64,000 nt of DNA, taken from assembly GCF_042186555.1 (NCBI RefSeq), contig NC_133327.1:108031167-108095166 (forward strand), written 5' to 3'. This document shows, in pieces, positions 21,286 to 34,493 of this stretch. Under the pieces are notes generated by a model. The model was not told the DNA's origin. It saw only the letters and a list, made by a program, of their open reading frames with translations, and searched no databases. Within the stretch, counting starts at the first letter, position 1, and the number at the start of each line of letters is the position of its first letter. This DNA is from Aquarana catesbeiana (Eukaryota > Chordata > Amphibia > Anura > Ranidae). A program made the translations under genes and the position numbers.

Positions 21286-22509
21286 TCACTCTCTGGTCTT
21301 CCTTCCACGCTTCCTTCCACACTGTGGCTCTGGTGGTGGAGTTGTGGCAGGAGGAGGAGGAGGATGGTCCAACTCACTCAGGTGGGTTTTGTGTGTGATT
21401 TTGCCCCTCACCCCCTTGGTTAAGACTTTATAAAGAAGGTCCTCACACAGGAGGCGTTGGCCCTCCTGCATACTCTGCAGTTTGGTGGCAGCAATGCAGG
21501 CAAAGGCCTCTTCAGGAGTGGGGGTGGCTCTGAGGGACGCAGAAGCCTCCTGAATGAGCCTGAGTGCTGAATCCTGCATGTGACTCCCCTTCCTGGGTCT
21601 TTGTTTGGAAGAGGGGAGGAACCTGCGATTCGGTCAGGCTCCTACTGGGCCCAGCCTTCTCCTGGCTGCCACTTACCCCCGCCTCCTCCTGGCTGCCACT
21701 TAGCCCCGCCTCCTCCTGTCTGATACTTACCCCCGCCTCCTCCTGTGTGCCACATTCCACAGCCTCCTCCTCCTGGCTGAGGTCTTCCTGTGTATGAAAA
21801 AGGGACATAGTTTTAGTTTCTTCATCAATCACACACAATTTTCATCTCGTGACTGTTGCCAATTGAATGTTATCAAATATAACAGACTATCATTCTGAGC
21901 CCAGCATTTTTCATTCTTGTCCCAATTATTTTTGCCCACTACTGTCTATTGATATGTAAAACACTTTATGAAATCAGCAATTAGTGATCAATAATAACAT
22001 CTAGTAAACATCATTTATTGCTTGCCCAGAAATCTGTAGAAGAATGCTATACCTGGCTCCAGCTGGGCTCCTCCACTTCTTCCTGGCTGGAGGTCCCAGG
22101 TTGGACATCGGAAGCCTCAGCTGGGGTGGAAGATAGGGTGGAAGGAAGAGTGGAAGGAAGAGTGGAGAGGGATTCCCTGACTCCAGTCTGGTCTGACAGA
22201 AATCACAGTCTGTCATAGTACCACAGCCTGGGGACAAACGTCATCTGCTGCAGCTCCAGATCTCTGGGAATCCGTGACCTTCTTGCGCTCCTTAAGATAA
22301 GTGCTCCTCAGGCCACCAATTTTGGCTTTTAAATAGGGGATGGTTGCTGTGGGGACCACCGGCTTCACCAACTCCAGCAGTTTCTCCAGCGCTGCCTGTC
22401 TCTTTTGTTTATGATTATAACGAGGGTGTTTCACCTGCCACAGACAGGGCAGCTCCCTGTATTTGTCTATGAACAGTGGGAGGAAGTTGTGGTCATTGAA
22501 GCCATCCAT
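21286..22509 (-). pseudogene. MADF-domain protein, two coding exons (copy A)
   Basis: Exon with the ATG (22509 down to 22053) begins MDGFNDHNFLPLFIDKYREL and encodes a MADF domain (about residues 5-95), a SANT-like DNA-binding fold. It ends at a GT donor (minus-strand GTATAG). The second exon (from 21787 after a TACACAG acceptor) encodes repeated QEEAG units, then a tail with LRLIQEASASLRATPTPEEA and CEDLLYKVLTKG and a basic GRKRGRK end. Two lesions relative to copy B: a 2-bp deletion near 22234 that shifts frame within the MADF domain, and a frameshift near 21600. PIF-family elements elsewhere are known to encode an accessory DNA-binding protein beside the transposase, probably for transposase delivery and end recognition. 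Confidence 0.75.
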
Positions 22510-22529
22510 TTTATCTGCAAGACACAACA

Positions 22530-22798
22530 CAAGACAAACCCTAATGTCAGGCTAAAGTCTCCTAATCTTGTCCCAATATAGGCCTCAATCTATAAGCAGT
22601 GTAGGCCCAATTTTAAATCTTACCTTCGTTATTACGATCGGTGCCTCTGATACTCCTTCCTCTGCTCACAGATCGTACGTACTACGCACGCGTGTTACAC
22701 TTTATATACACTGCGCATGCGTGAAACTCTGCCCGCCCCTGACATTCTTTCTAGTCTATTCCCCACCCCTTCTCATTTGGCGCAGTGGGGAAGAGCAC
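22530..22798. promoter_or_regulatory. Divergent promoter between MADF and Myb-like genes (copy A)
   Basis: About 290 bp separate the two divergent start codons. CTTTATATACACTGCGCATG supplies a TATA-like box beside GCGCATGCG. On the MADF side, a minus-strand AACGAAG followed by GTAAGA (22611-22630) and a CTTGCAGA-type acceptor just before the ATG suggest a 5'-UTR intron. The layout is the same in copy B (42550-42825). Confidence 0.5.
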
Positions 22799-23033
22799 AT
22801 GGCGGAGACACAGCAGGTGTCAGATAATTACACCAAGGTGGAGAAGGAGGAGGAAAGCCTGGAGCCAGAAACGTCTGGATCCACAAAGAGATGATTTAAG
22901 GCGTCAAATATGTCCTTTGGGGAGATGTTGGAGATGGTGGACATCCTGAAGAAGGCCAACTATAATGGGAAGTATGGACCTTACCCCAACCCCAATGTCA
23001 GAAAGGCCAAGATAATGGTGAAAGTGGTCAAGA

Positions 23034-24605
<1,572 letters not shown>

Positions 24606-26053
24606 GGTCAAGAGTCTGCACCAGAATTTTGGGGTACGACGATCCAAGGAGCAGCTCAGTAAGCGGTGGTTGGACCTGAAATTAAGGGAGCACGAGCAGT
24701 ACAGAAGGATCAGGAGAGTGCTGCAAAAAAGTAAAGTAATTGTCCTGTATTCCTATTCTTTCTTTTTATTACGTTCGTGCTGCTCCATGTGCTTTTCTTT
24801 ACTGTTGTACAGTTTAACCCTTTCATGACTAAGCCTATTTTTGAAATGTGGTGTTTACAAGTTAAAATCCGTATTTTTTGCTAGAAAATTACTTAGAGTT
24901 CCCAAACATTATATATATTTTTTTAGCAGAGAATCTAGAGAATAAAATGGAGATTGTTGCAATATTTTATATCACACTGTATTTGTGTAGCGGTGTTTTA
25001 AACGCAAATTTTTGGAAAAGGGACACTTTCATGAATTTTAAAAAATCCAGTAAACAGTAAAGTTACCCCAATTTTTTTGTATAATGTGAAAGATTATGTT
25101 ACGCCGAGTAAATAGATACCAAACATGTCACCCTTTATAATTGCACGCACTCGTGGAATGGCGACAAACTACGGTACCTATGAATTTCCATAGGCGACGC
25201 TTTAAATTTTTTTTACTTTGATTGAGGCAGTAAACATTGTGAAGGTAATGAATGAAAGTACAACTTTATTAATCATGAGTTCATAATGCATCTAAAAAAA
25301 CAGAAACCACATGCAAGAGGAACATTGTAGTAAATGTGATTCTATAAATATTGACACGCACATAAATATGCGCGCATTCAATATATATATAGCCGACCCA
25401 GGCACACGCACACCATCCGCCACCAGCGCCACGCTGGGTCTGGCAGACAGGGGGAAGGCGTCCCAACACAGACGGCGTACACCGCCCATGTTTCCCCGCT
25501 GCGTCGGGACGCCTTCCCCCTGTCTGCCAGACCCAGTGTGGCGCTGGTGGAGGATGGTGTGCGTGTGCCTGGGTCGGCTATATATAGCCTCCCCTGACAC
25601 AGTTCAGACGCTACATTTCTGGATGTCACATCTCGTCTCCATACCTCCTCCAGGACCCAAGGACGCCTTCTCCAGGTTATTATACATCCTTACTCCCAGT
25701 ATTGTCTGTCCGCCTGGACCAATTGTTTTTCAGTGGATAAACAATATGATATATTGATATCACCATTATATATTATTTCTAGTCTCTTCTTGGCTGCCCC
25801 CACTGGTTTACCATCTGGCTCCACCAAGAATTTCAGTACCTGCGTCCTGTGTCTCTACAACATTTTTTGGGGGGGCTTTGTATGTAGGCCCTGTTGGCAT
25901 GCGGCCCCAGGCCACCTCAGCTCCCATGATGGTCAAGTTATGGCTTTGTTTTCACACTCGCCACATCTCATCGCAGTATTCCCATGTAAGTACGCAGGGT
26001 GGGCCACACTCTAATACACTGCAGTATAATTAGACCCATTGATCACACTTCTT

Positions 26054-26126
26054 TATATTCTGTAGATATCCCAGAAGCACCCATTGATCACACTTCTTTA
26101 TATTCTGTAGATATCCCAGAAGCACC
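26054..26126 (+). repeat. Direct duplication of about 43 bp
   Basis: ACTTCTTTATATTCTGTAGA with its flanks (CCCATTGATCAC and ATATCCCAGAAGCACC) occurs twice in tandem just before the hammerhead motif. Confidence 0.85.
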
Positions 26127-26168
26127 TGCCCCTGATGAGTGTTCCCAATACACAAAACGCGTCGGGCA
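26127..26168 (+). ncRNA. Hammerhead-ribozyme-like motif 4 (core G changed)
   Basis: Stem I TGCCC (26127-26131) pairs perfectly with GGGCA (26164-26168). CTGATGA is at 26132-26138. Stem II is GTGT/ACAC with a 7-nt loop. The next core element is AAAA instead of GAAA, then ACGCGT as stem III and a GTC triplet. The changed G is the position that acts as general base, so this copy is probably inactive although its fold is intact. AATAAA follows about 330 nt after the cleavage position. Confidence 0.65.
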
Positions 26169-28439
26169 ACAGGGATGCAGATACATGCATAATCTCCACC
26201 TTTTAGCATCAATCTTTTTCACCATGGTCCTAATGGTTTTATATATTGTTTTTACTTTTTTTCTGCTATGCTGTTCAGATGATTCATGTACATATTTATT
26301 AATTTTATATCATAACCTCTTTATTCAGACCACTATGTGGCGCCTGTTTGGTATGCACTGTTGTACCCTTGATGCCTGTATTGAATGCGCGCATATTTAT
26401 GTGCGTGTCAATATTTATAGAATCACATTTACTACAATGTTCCTCTTGCATGTGGTTTCTGTTTTTTAGATGCATTATGAACTCATGATTAATAAAGTTG
26501 TACTTTCATTCATTACCTTCACAATGTTTACTGCCTCAATCAAAGTCCCAAAACTCCCTGGTTCTCAGTTTTTGCATTAGGGATGGAGGCACACCGCATA
26601 GGTGCCTCATTTCAAAGTCCCAAACTTCCCCCCTTTTCTCCTAATTTTTTTTTTACGGTTACCAGGTTTGAGTTACAGAGGAGGTCTAGGGCTAGAATTA
26701 TTGCTCTGACGATCGCAGTGATATCTCACATGTGTGATTTGAACACCGTTTACATACGCGGGCGCGACTTCCGTATGCGTTTTCTTCGCTGCGCGAGCTC
26801 GCGGGGACGGGGGCGCTTTAAAAAAAAATTTTATTTATTTTTTTTTTATTTATTTTTTTTTTTTATTTTATTTTTTTTTATACTTGTAAATTGTGTTTAA
26901 AAAAAACATTTTTTTTCTTTTAATTTTATTGCTGTCACAAGGAATGTAAACATCCCTTGTGACAGTAATAGGTGGTGACAGGTACTCTTTATGGAGGGAT
27001 CGGGAGTCTAAAAGACCCCCGATCCCTCCTTTGCACTTCACAGTATTCAGATCGCCGAAAACGGCGATTCTGAATACCGTGTATTTTTTAAAATTCGGCG
27101 CCATTGGCAGCCGAGTAAACGGGAAGTGATGTCATGACGTCGCTTCCGCGTTTACATTCAGAAGGCTGGAACGAAGCCGCCCACAGCTTCGTTCCAGCCC
27201 GCCCGCCCCCAGCCGCCGAAGGCGGCCGATTGGACACCAGGCTTCCCGATCGCACGGGAGGCCCGCTAAGAGCGGCAGGAGGCGGCGGGAGGGGGGTTGT
27301 CCCCTCCCGCTCCTCCGGTATAACAGCCGAGTGGGTTTTAGCCGCATCGGTTGTTATACTCGGATAGCCGATCGCCCGCTCTAAACAACGGTACCGGGAT
27401 GATGCCTGCAGCTGCGGGCATCATCCCGGTATAACCTTGGAAAGCCGAGTACGCAGATATGTGTACGGTCGGCGGGAAGGGGTTAAAATGGCAACTTTCA
27501 TGTTCATGGGCACTTTGTTCGTTCGTATAAAACATTGTTCGTTGGGCCTAGAAAACACCATTGTTTTGGCCATATGCATTTGAATAAACTTTTTCGGCCC
27601 TACTTCTATTCAAATAATTTTGTTGTCTAGATGGGTTTGTAAGTAGAATGTAATGCAAACTAGATTCTGTGTAAGGAGAGGACACTCAGCAGCTGTTTAC
27701 ACATCTGGACACTGGAGCACTAGTGTGGGACACCAGAACATCCTTTTTATTAGGGGGTCCCACACAGGTGCTCCAGTGTATACTATAGGGGTGTCTCCAT
27801 CTGAGAAGCTTGTACAAAACAGGTAAGTATTCAAGCTTGACAAAGGGAAAAAAATATTTCTTCATCTTGGAACTCTGCCCAAATAGACAATTGTACCCCA
27901 CTTCCAAGCAATGTTTCATATTCCTATTTCTGCCATGAAATATCTGTGTGCTAAGTGTACCTATTTTTTTTTTTTACATAGGGGAGAAAAGACACCCCTC
28001 ATCCGAGACCACAGACCCCCCACCTCAGGAAGCAGTGGAGACACACCAAAGACAACAGGAGGAGGAGGAGGTGAGTGTCTGTGACCACAGGCTCAGGTAA
28101 GAGATGGATGCAGGCATATTTATAATACATGGTGTGATTTTGTTTCTATCTTTTTAGGTGATCGTGATGTTGTGAATCCAGGTCATTTCACCTCTGAAAG
28201 TGCCCAGATCCTGATCATGGGGTGTCATAGGGACTTGGAAAACATCCAGAAAAACATCAATGATGTTAAAAAAAAAATGAAGAACATCATTGATGTTTTA
28301 GGGCGAGTTTAAAACCCCTCCAAATCCCTTCCCTTTTTTGTGCTTTTTGCATTCTAAAAATTTCTCACGTTTTTTTACATATTCTCGAAAAGCCAAATTT
28401 TGAAGATGCACACAGTGTGTCAACCTGTGCTATCTGCCA

Positions 28440-28535
28440 TCAGGGGAGATCAATGTATGCGTTTTGGGGTTGCAAATAAAGTAGCTGGGAGGAAGGGGTT
28501 GCGCCCCCAAAACACTTCCCTTGATCCCTCACCAT
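28440..28535. repeat. Diverged hairpin shared with copy C
   Basis: Degenerate version of the hairpin at 2320-2415, with GGAAGGGGTTGCGCCCCC. It lies between the convergent 3' ends of the Myb-like and transposase genes. Confidence 0.5.
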
Positions 28536-28943
28536 GATGGCAGGTAGCACGTTGACATTCGGCAATTTGTGTGCATCTTCAAAATTTGGCTTTTCCAGGG
28601 GTGACTTCACCCCATCTGAACGCAATATCAAACACAGTTTATAAATACTCAGGTCTGAGATTGCCTTCAATTTCTTTAAAAGTTGAACTTTGTAAGTTCC
28701 AGATTTGTGTCTTTCTTGTTGGTTTTAAACATGCCTGTTTTACCTTAAATGGACTTTCTACTTTTAGTAATGTGACCCCAAAAATTGTTATACAACAAAC
28801 ATGTTGGTTTGTTTTAAAAACCTTTGATAAATGCACATGTGATTGTGCTGGTATTAAAAAGATTGATAATCAAGAATGTGTGGATTATTGTTTCAACGCT
28901 CCCAAACTTTGTTGTGCTCAAATTTGTGTTTTCTGTGACAATG

Positions 28944-29063
28944 GGGGTTATTTCCCAAGGGAAAATCCACTTTGCACTACAAGTGCAGTTTCAGTGCAGT
29001 TTCAGTGCAGTTTCAAGCGCACTTGTAGTGCAAAGTATCTTTGCCTTTAGTAAATAACACCCA
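28944..29063. mobile_element. Small palindromic MITE, same insertion as in copy C
   Basis: TCCACTTTGCACTACAAGTG on the left and CACTTGTAGTGCAAAGTATC on the right, closing with CTTTAGTAAATAACACCC. It holds a 12-bp CAGTTTCAGTGC duplication absent from copy C. Confidence 0.75.
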
Positions 29064-29188
29064 ACAGTGCTTTGTAATGTTACACAATCACGCCATTTTC
29101 AGGACTCACCACATTTCTGTCAGGGTCAGTTAAAAGAAACACAAGCAGTAAATGTCACCAAAGATTTTAGTAGTTAAAATGAGTTTTT

Positions 29189-31364
29189 TTATTCCAAAAA
29201 TGTTTCAGACATTGTCTGGCATATTGATGGCCCCCTACCCGCAAAGTAATCAAGGTATCTAAAACGGACCTTACGAGCACTCAGGGGGGGCAAGCCAGGA
29301 CGACCACTTTCAAGCGCCGTCAGGGTTGGTTCATTATGAATTCTGGCCTCAGGCCCAACTGAGGCAGCATAGTTGGCAGAATTTTGCCTTAAAAAGTTGT
29401 GTAGAACACAGCACGCTAGGATGATATGATTTAGTTTGTACTCCTCCATGTGTATGGGTGTAAGAAATAGGCAGAACCGGCTCGCCATGATTCCAAATGT
29501 GTTCTCCACCACTCCTCTGGCCAGCCAGTAATTAAAAACCCTCTGGTCCGGGGTGAGGGTCCTCATAGGGAATGGCCGCATAAGATGGTCCCCCAGCGCA
29601 AACGCTTCATCCGCAACGAAGACGAATGGGAGTCCTTCCACATTGTCTTCTGGAGGTGGCAAGTCCAAGCTGCCATTCTGGAGACGCCTGTAGAACTCCG
29701 TCTGGGCGATGACTCCACTATCGGACATCCGGCCATACTTCCCCACGTCCACATACAGGAACTCATAAGTAGCCGACACCACCGCCAACATCACAATACT
29801 ATTGAACCCCTTGTAGTTGTAATAGTATGACCCCGAGTTGGGTGGTGGGACGATGTGGACGTGTTTCCCATCAATTGCCCCTCCGCAGTTAGGAAAGTCC
29901 CACCACTGGGCAAAGTGGGAGGCCACAGTCTGCCATTCCTGTGGGTTGGAAGGAAACTGTGGAGTCAAACAAGAAAAAAAAAAAAATCATTTTGCACCTA
30001 AACAGGAAAAGCAGATTAGACACAAACATTCTTGGCCAACATCAGTATAACATTAATTTTAGGGAGTTTAGAAAGACCAAGGTATAAGGTCCACCTATCA
30101 GATCCCCCCCCCCCCCCATGGGCCATTTCTAACATTTTAGGGGGGGGGTGGATCTTTTGGACAGGTAACCCTCTCCACTTCATTGAGAGATGAATGCCTA
30201 AATGTGTATTACTTTGGCCAGCCCCTCCTTACTTTACACTATTAACAGCCCACTGGACAGGTAAGAAGTGTCTTAATACAAAGATATAAATACACATTGT
30301 ACACATTTTAGCACATTTGGACATTCTGCTACTACCTATCAAGATAATAATAGTATACAAAAACTTTAAACAGTACCATTTGAAAGTATACAGGCAGGCC
30401 CTTGCACTACATGCTTTGGGGAATTCATCCATAAATATGACCACAAAAGAGATGGGTATAGTGTGTATGGGTTTGGCAAAGTCAGCAGATAGATGATTGA
30501 GGATAGATAGAGAATTGGTATCAGCTGACTTAGCAGTTGGGAGAAGGGAGGGTTCCAAATGATTTGGGGACCCAAAAAAAAAGCCTCTGGCACTCTGCCT
30601 GAATTTAAAGCACAAATGACATTTTAGGGGGTTTTTAGGGTAAAGCACTACTATGGAGCTGACAAAATACATTAAGTGACTACATGAGGTGAATATAGGG
30701 CCAGGAGAGCAGGCTGGGGAGGTAAGTGAAGTCAAATATGTATGAAGGACAAAAAAAATAAGTACATAAAAATCCAGCATGCATGAGGACAAAGGGGACA
30801 TTCACAGCATATTACAATCATGGTAATTAGGGAATGAGGAAAGAAATACAATATATTATCAAACATTAAATACAATATAATATGATATAAAAGGATAAAA
30901 ATCTTACCTTTAATATACTCCTTCTGCAGGAACTGGATGATGGCAGAACAGGTCTCTGGGATAATGATCCCCAGAGCCTGGGGGGAGATGCCTGTCGAGA
31001 ACTTGAGGTCCTGCAGGCTTCTCCCCCTCGCCAAGTACCGCAGGGTGGCGACTAGCCTCTGCTCCAGAGTTATGGCTTGCCTCATGCAGATATCCTTCCT
31101 GCTAATATAAGGGGTCAGCAAAGCCAAAAAACTGTGAAATACGGGGTCCGTCATCCGGAGAAAGTTCCTGAAATCATCAGGATTATTCTCACGGATCTCA
31201 CGGAGCAAAGGCATATGACAGAACTGGTCACGCTGGAGCAACCAATTCTTGGTCCATGAACTTCTCCCCACCCTGTTCATGGACTGGACTTGTGTCAAGG
31301 TCAGGACCCCAACACCAAGCCCCAGCTCAGCACGAACTCTACGAGGAGTACGTATACGCAACAT
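29189..31364 (-). pseudogene. Harbinger (HARBI1-like) DDE transposase, two exons, copy A
   Basis: Exon 1 (31364 to 30908, 152 codons) starts MLRIRTPRRVRAELGL and contains the N-terminal helical region (NNPDDFRNFLRMTDPVFHSF, QRLVATLRYLARGRSLQDL). Exon 2 (29956 to 29189, 255 codons) is fully open and carries the catalytic segments GAIDGKHV, DVGKYGRMSDSGV and VVENTFGIMASRF, the three acids of the DDE_Tnp_4 family. The 407-codon total is normal for the family, which excises and inserts the element at 3-bp targets. The lesion is one extra A immediately before the splice donor (ATTAAAG versus ATTAAG in copy B), which puts exon 2 out of frame after splicing. Otherwise this is the best-preserved transposase of the three copies. 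Confidence 0.85.
29957..30907 (-). other. Transposase intron (copy A)
   Basis: Bounded by GTAAGAT (donor) and GACTCCACAG (acceptor) on the minus strand. Its counterpart in copy B is 43576-44533 and aligns along its length. The long minus-strand frame inside it (30229-30801) has no motif and is not conserved as a frame in copy B. Confidence 0.7.
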
Positions 31365-31839
31365 GGCTAGAAAACGGTCGGCTGCTCAGAACGAAGTAAC
31401 AGAACGCACTGAAGAACAGCAAGGCCTGTGAAGAGCGACCTGAAAAACAGCAACGAGCGGACAAGAACGCACTGAATAATCCAATACGAACTGACTGCAC
31501 GCACTGAAGAGCAGATACAAACCCACAAGCACAAACTGGACAGCAGAAAACGATCTGAAAACCACGAGTCTGAAAAAGCGCAAATTGTCTCTCACCAAAC
31601 TTTTACTAACACGAGATTAGCAAAAGGAGCCCAAAGGGTGCCACGCAGAACTTCCTTTTTCTAGTCTCGTCGTACGTGGTGTATGTCACTGCGTTCTTGG
31701 CGATCAGAAATTCCGACAACTTTGTGCGACCGTGTGTATGCAAGACAAGTTTGAGCCAACATCTGTCTGAAAAAATTCTAGGATTTTGTTGTCCGAATGT
31801 CCGATCAATGTCTGATCATGTGTACAGGGCATAAGACTA

Positions 31840-32230
31840 AAATTAACACTGTCTCCCACCAGAACCGAGCTTTCCAAGGTAGTGATCAGCTCTTTAGGCT
31901 CCCTCCTTCTAGTTTTTGCAACCCCCCACAAAGACATTTGTCAGTGTGTCTCTCGGATAGGGACAGCCAAAGGTATCTTGATACTCTGAACAAAGATGGC
32001 ACTGATCTTCTAGGGAGAAAAGCAGATGAAGGTATTGTTACGGTGAATACTGTTTTCTCTGAGAGGTAGTAAATATCTGTAAGTGTTACCTTTACTCAGT
32101 ACAGAGTTGTCTGTAAGAAATACAGTGGCAGTGCCTGCATCAGTTCCTAAAGGAACATTACCATGAGCTCTCCACCATAATGGTTGCAGGGCCTCAACCA
32201 GCTGACCAGCAGAAGTAGGGGGACACACAC
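31840..32230. other. Intergenic, nothing recognised
   Basis: Continuation of flanking DNA after the ACTAAA repeat; no gene or repeat signal I can support. Confidence 0.3.
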
Positions 32231-32233
32231 ACA

Positions 32234-32700
32234 CTATATTACCAAAAGTATTGGGACGCCTGCCTTTACACGCACATGAACTTTAATGGTATCCCAGTCT
32301 TAGTCTGTAGGGTTCAATATTAAGTTGGCCCACCCTTTGCAGCTATAACAGCTTCAACTCTTCTGGGAAGGCTCCACAAGGTTTAGGAGTGTGTCTATTG
32401 GAATGTTTGACCATTCTTCCAGAAGCGCATTTGTGAGGTCAGGCACTGATGTTGAACGAGAAGGCCTGGCTTGCAGTCTCCACTCTAATTCATCCCAAAG
32501 GTGTTCTATCAGGTTGAGGTCAGGACTCTGTGCAGGCCAGTCAAGTTCCTCCACCCCAAACTCGCTCATCCATGTCTTTATGGACCTTGCTTTGTGCACT
32601 GGTCCAAATCATTTGGTGGAGGGGGGGTTATGGTGTGGGGTTGTTTTTCAGGGGTTGGGCTTGGCCCCTTAGTTCCACTGAAGGGAACTCTTAAGGCCAG
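32234..32700 (-). mobile_element. Rearranged Tc1 relic with internal inversion
   Basis: From TATATTACCAAAAGTATTGG to about 32612 the sequence is a Tc1 right end and transposase C-terminus on the minus strand (SPDLNLIEHLWDELEWRL, then LTNALLEEWSNIPIDTLL). From 32613 to 32700 the same gene continues on the plus strand (MVWGCFSGVGLGPLVPLKG). The two halves therefore face opposite ways. The left end of the element is missing. Confidence 0.75.
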
Positions 32701-32952
32701 TAGCGGCCAGTCTGCCCCCCTAATCTACATGCAGGGCGCCAGACGTATGGATTCCAATGGTTTTTTTTTTTTAGAAGCACATGGTTAGAGCCAAATTGGC
32801 CGCTGAGGAGGAGGAGTAAGGAGACACGGGGTGAAGCTGCCTCCCGGAGGAAGCGATGCCTGCAACCTAGATGGGGTAAGTGCGGGGGTGGGGGCTGATG
32901 ATCGAAAACACAAAAAATGCCAAGGGGGGTGAATACTTTTGCAAGGCACTGT
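32701..32952. mobile_element. Tc1/mariner terminal fragment
   Basis: AAGGGGGGTGAATACTTTTG followed by CAAGGCACTGTA (to 32952) is the end of a Tc1/mariner terminal inverted repeat. No partner end is seen within 1 kb on the left; the DNA before it (32701-32900) is not recognised. Confidence 0.55.
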
Positions 32953-33229
32953 ATGTTAGGTGACCCACGCCGTGCATACATTAGCCATCATAGTCTTACT
33001 ATTAGCAGTGTACACTCTCATGGCCATTTATTAATGATATAGTTTATTAGCTACAGTATCTATACAAGCGATATGCCGCAAGAGCAGTGTCCATTACTCT
33101 CTTACCACCTGTCATTCCTTTTTAGACACACAGTACACAGAACATGGAAATGCAATTATTTTAGTAAATATAAACTGCTAAATACCTTTTCTCATCAGCA
33201 GTTAGAACAGTCTTGTGACTTCTATCAGT
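32953..33229. other. Intergenic, nothing recognised
   Basis: No coding or repeat signal I can support. Confidence 0.3.
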
Positions 33230-33600
33230 GTTCAGCCAAGCACCGGTTAAAGCTTGTTGGAGGAGTTTTCTGACTGACCTATGAGACTGCAAGACCCCTT
33301 ACCCTCTGTCTGGACAGTGCTGATTGGCCCTATGCTGATCACATGCATCATCCCAAGAAAAAAAAAACCTCTAGCAATACAGACCAAACTGAGCATGTGC
33401 AGCCTGACTCCATAGAGTCTGTGTTATCAGGAAATAGTAGAAGAAGGGGAGGATCAGAGAAAGCAGGATCAAACAGCCTTTTTATACAATGCAGAAGACT
33501 AACCACTTAGGTTCCACAGTGAGTACAATAAGCATGCTTTACTGCATATACAGACTGATTTTACTGTTGTGAGTTTAGTAACGTTTTAATATCTACTTTT
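33230..33600. repeat. Probable dispersed repeat
   Basis: The block CAGTGCTGATTGGCCCTATG to TTACTGTTGTGAGTTTAGTA resembles a repeat I associate with frog genomes. I see no second copy in this window and no clear ends, so the call rests on memory. Confidence 0.3.
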
Positions 33601-34027
33601 GTAGGAATCCTTTCCCCTTACATTTCTTTTGCTAGTATGCTGATCCGCAACCGACACGGTGTAATATTGGAATCTAACTGGTGGCAGCTTTCTTGATGAT
33701 ACCACACTTTGTTTAAATGTACCTAGCATCCTGCGCTAGGAGGGTGCTACATTTATTGTAGGTATCATTATATGACTATATGTAAAACTGATTGCTGTAT
33801 TGTACATGTACTATGTATGTTGATTAGCCTACTTGCTTTATGTTAAATACCAGTAACCTGTGGCGGTTATTGTTGTATGATGTGTCTATTCAGGTAACTT
33901 ACACTGCTTATATTTTGAAAATACATTCAATGATGTATTAATAAATACAGAACTACAATAATTTGTCTTTTATATTTGCCTAAAATTCTAATGTGAACAA
34001 TATATACAGTATGATGCTAGGTTCAAT
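33601..34027. other. Intergenic, nothing recognised
   Basis: AT-rich; no frame or repeat structure. Confidence 0.3.
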
Positions 34028-34423
34028 TTAAAGTAGAACTAAACTGTATCTAAGCAGCACAAACTGAAAAAGCAATTTAGTACATTTTAAATATTGAAAG
34101 CAATCATAAATAAGGGCAGATGATCCATGTAGTGTTTACTTCCTGTAATCCATCTGCTCTTAGCTCAGGCATTCATGCAGGAATGTGTGCTTATCTAAGA
34201 AAGCCCCTCCTCCAGATGAAAAAAAATGCCTATGAAGACTCCTGGGATGTATGACATCATTTTAGCCTAGGCCAGAAACCAGGAAGCAACTGAGAGAATG
34301 TAAAAAAAAAAAAATAGGTTAAAACCAGTAAATATAACATACCTTCCTGTCTATTTACTAATGCTAGCAGCATAAAGATTAAAAATAGATAATGTTGTCT
34401 GAGAGAGTTTACTTTGGCTTTAA
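34028..34423. mobile_element. MITE with TTAAAGTAGAACTAAACT / AGTTTACTTTGGCTTTAA ends
   Basis: Imperfect terminal inverted repeats of 18-19 bp bound 396 bp without coding potential. Confidence 0.55.
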
Positions 34424-34493
34424 AGAGACACTGTGACTAACATAAATGCATTTATAAGAACAGAAGAATCAAATTATTATTATACACGATTTA

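Larger units (their letters stand above)
25219..26653. mobile_element. Foldback element with hammerhead-like motif, nested in TTAA MITE
   Basis: Inverted arms run about 25219-25390 and 26380-26550 (TTTGATTGAGGCAGTAAAC and complement; TTTATGTGCGTGTCAATATT). AATAAA reads outward in each (complement at 25265-25270; 26491-26496). A second inner palindrome spans 25391-25585 (GACCCAGGCACACGCACACC and complement). The right side has an unpaired tail of about 100 bp. It lies between two A/T runs (AATTTTTTTT) that are the probable target duplication. No recognisable protein. Confidence 0.7.
24818..27482 (-). mobile_element. TTAA-type MITE inside Harbinger copy A, with its own nested insertion
   Basis: TTAA at 24814-24817 and 27483-27486; copy B has the uninterrupted sequence CCAGTTTAAAATAGCAAC at this place. 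The ends CCCTTTCATGAC and GGCGGGAAGGGG are imperfect inverted repeats. It matches the element at 48165 in inverse orientation (ACGGTTACC, TTACAGAGGAGGTCTAG, GAACACCGTTTACATACG). Removing 25219-26653 restores one continuous copy. Confidence 0.75.

Noticed and set aside
30229..30801. 190-codon minus-strand frame in the Harbinger intron
   Set aside because: Lies in the transposase intron; the counterpart in copy B is broken into different frames.
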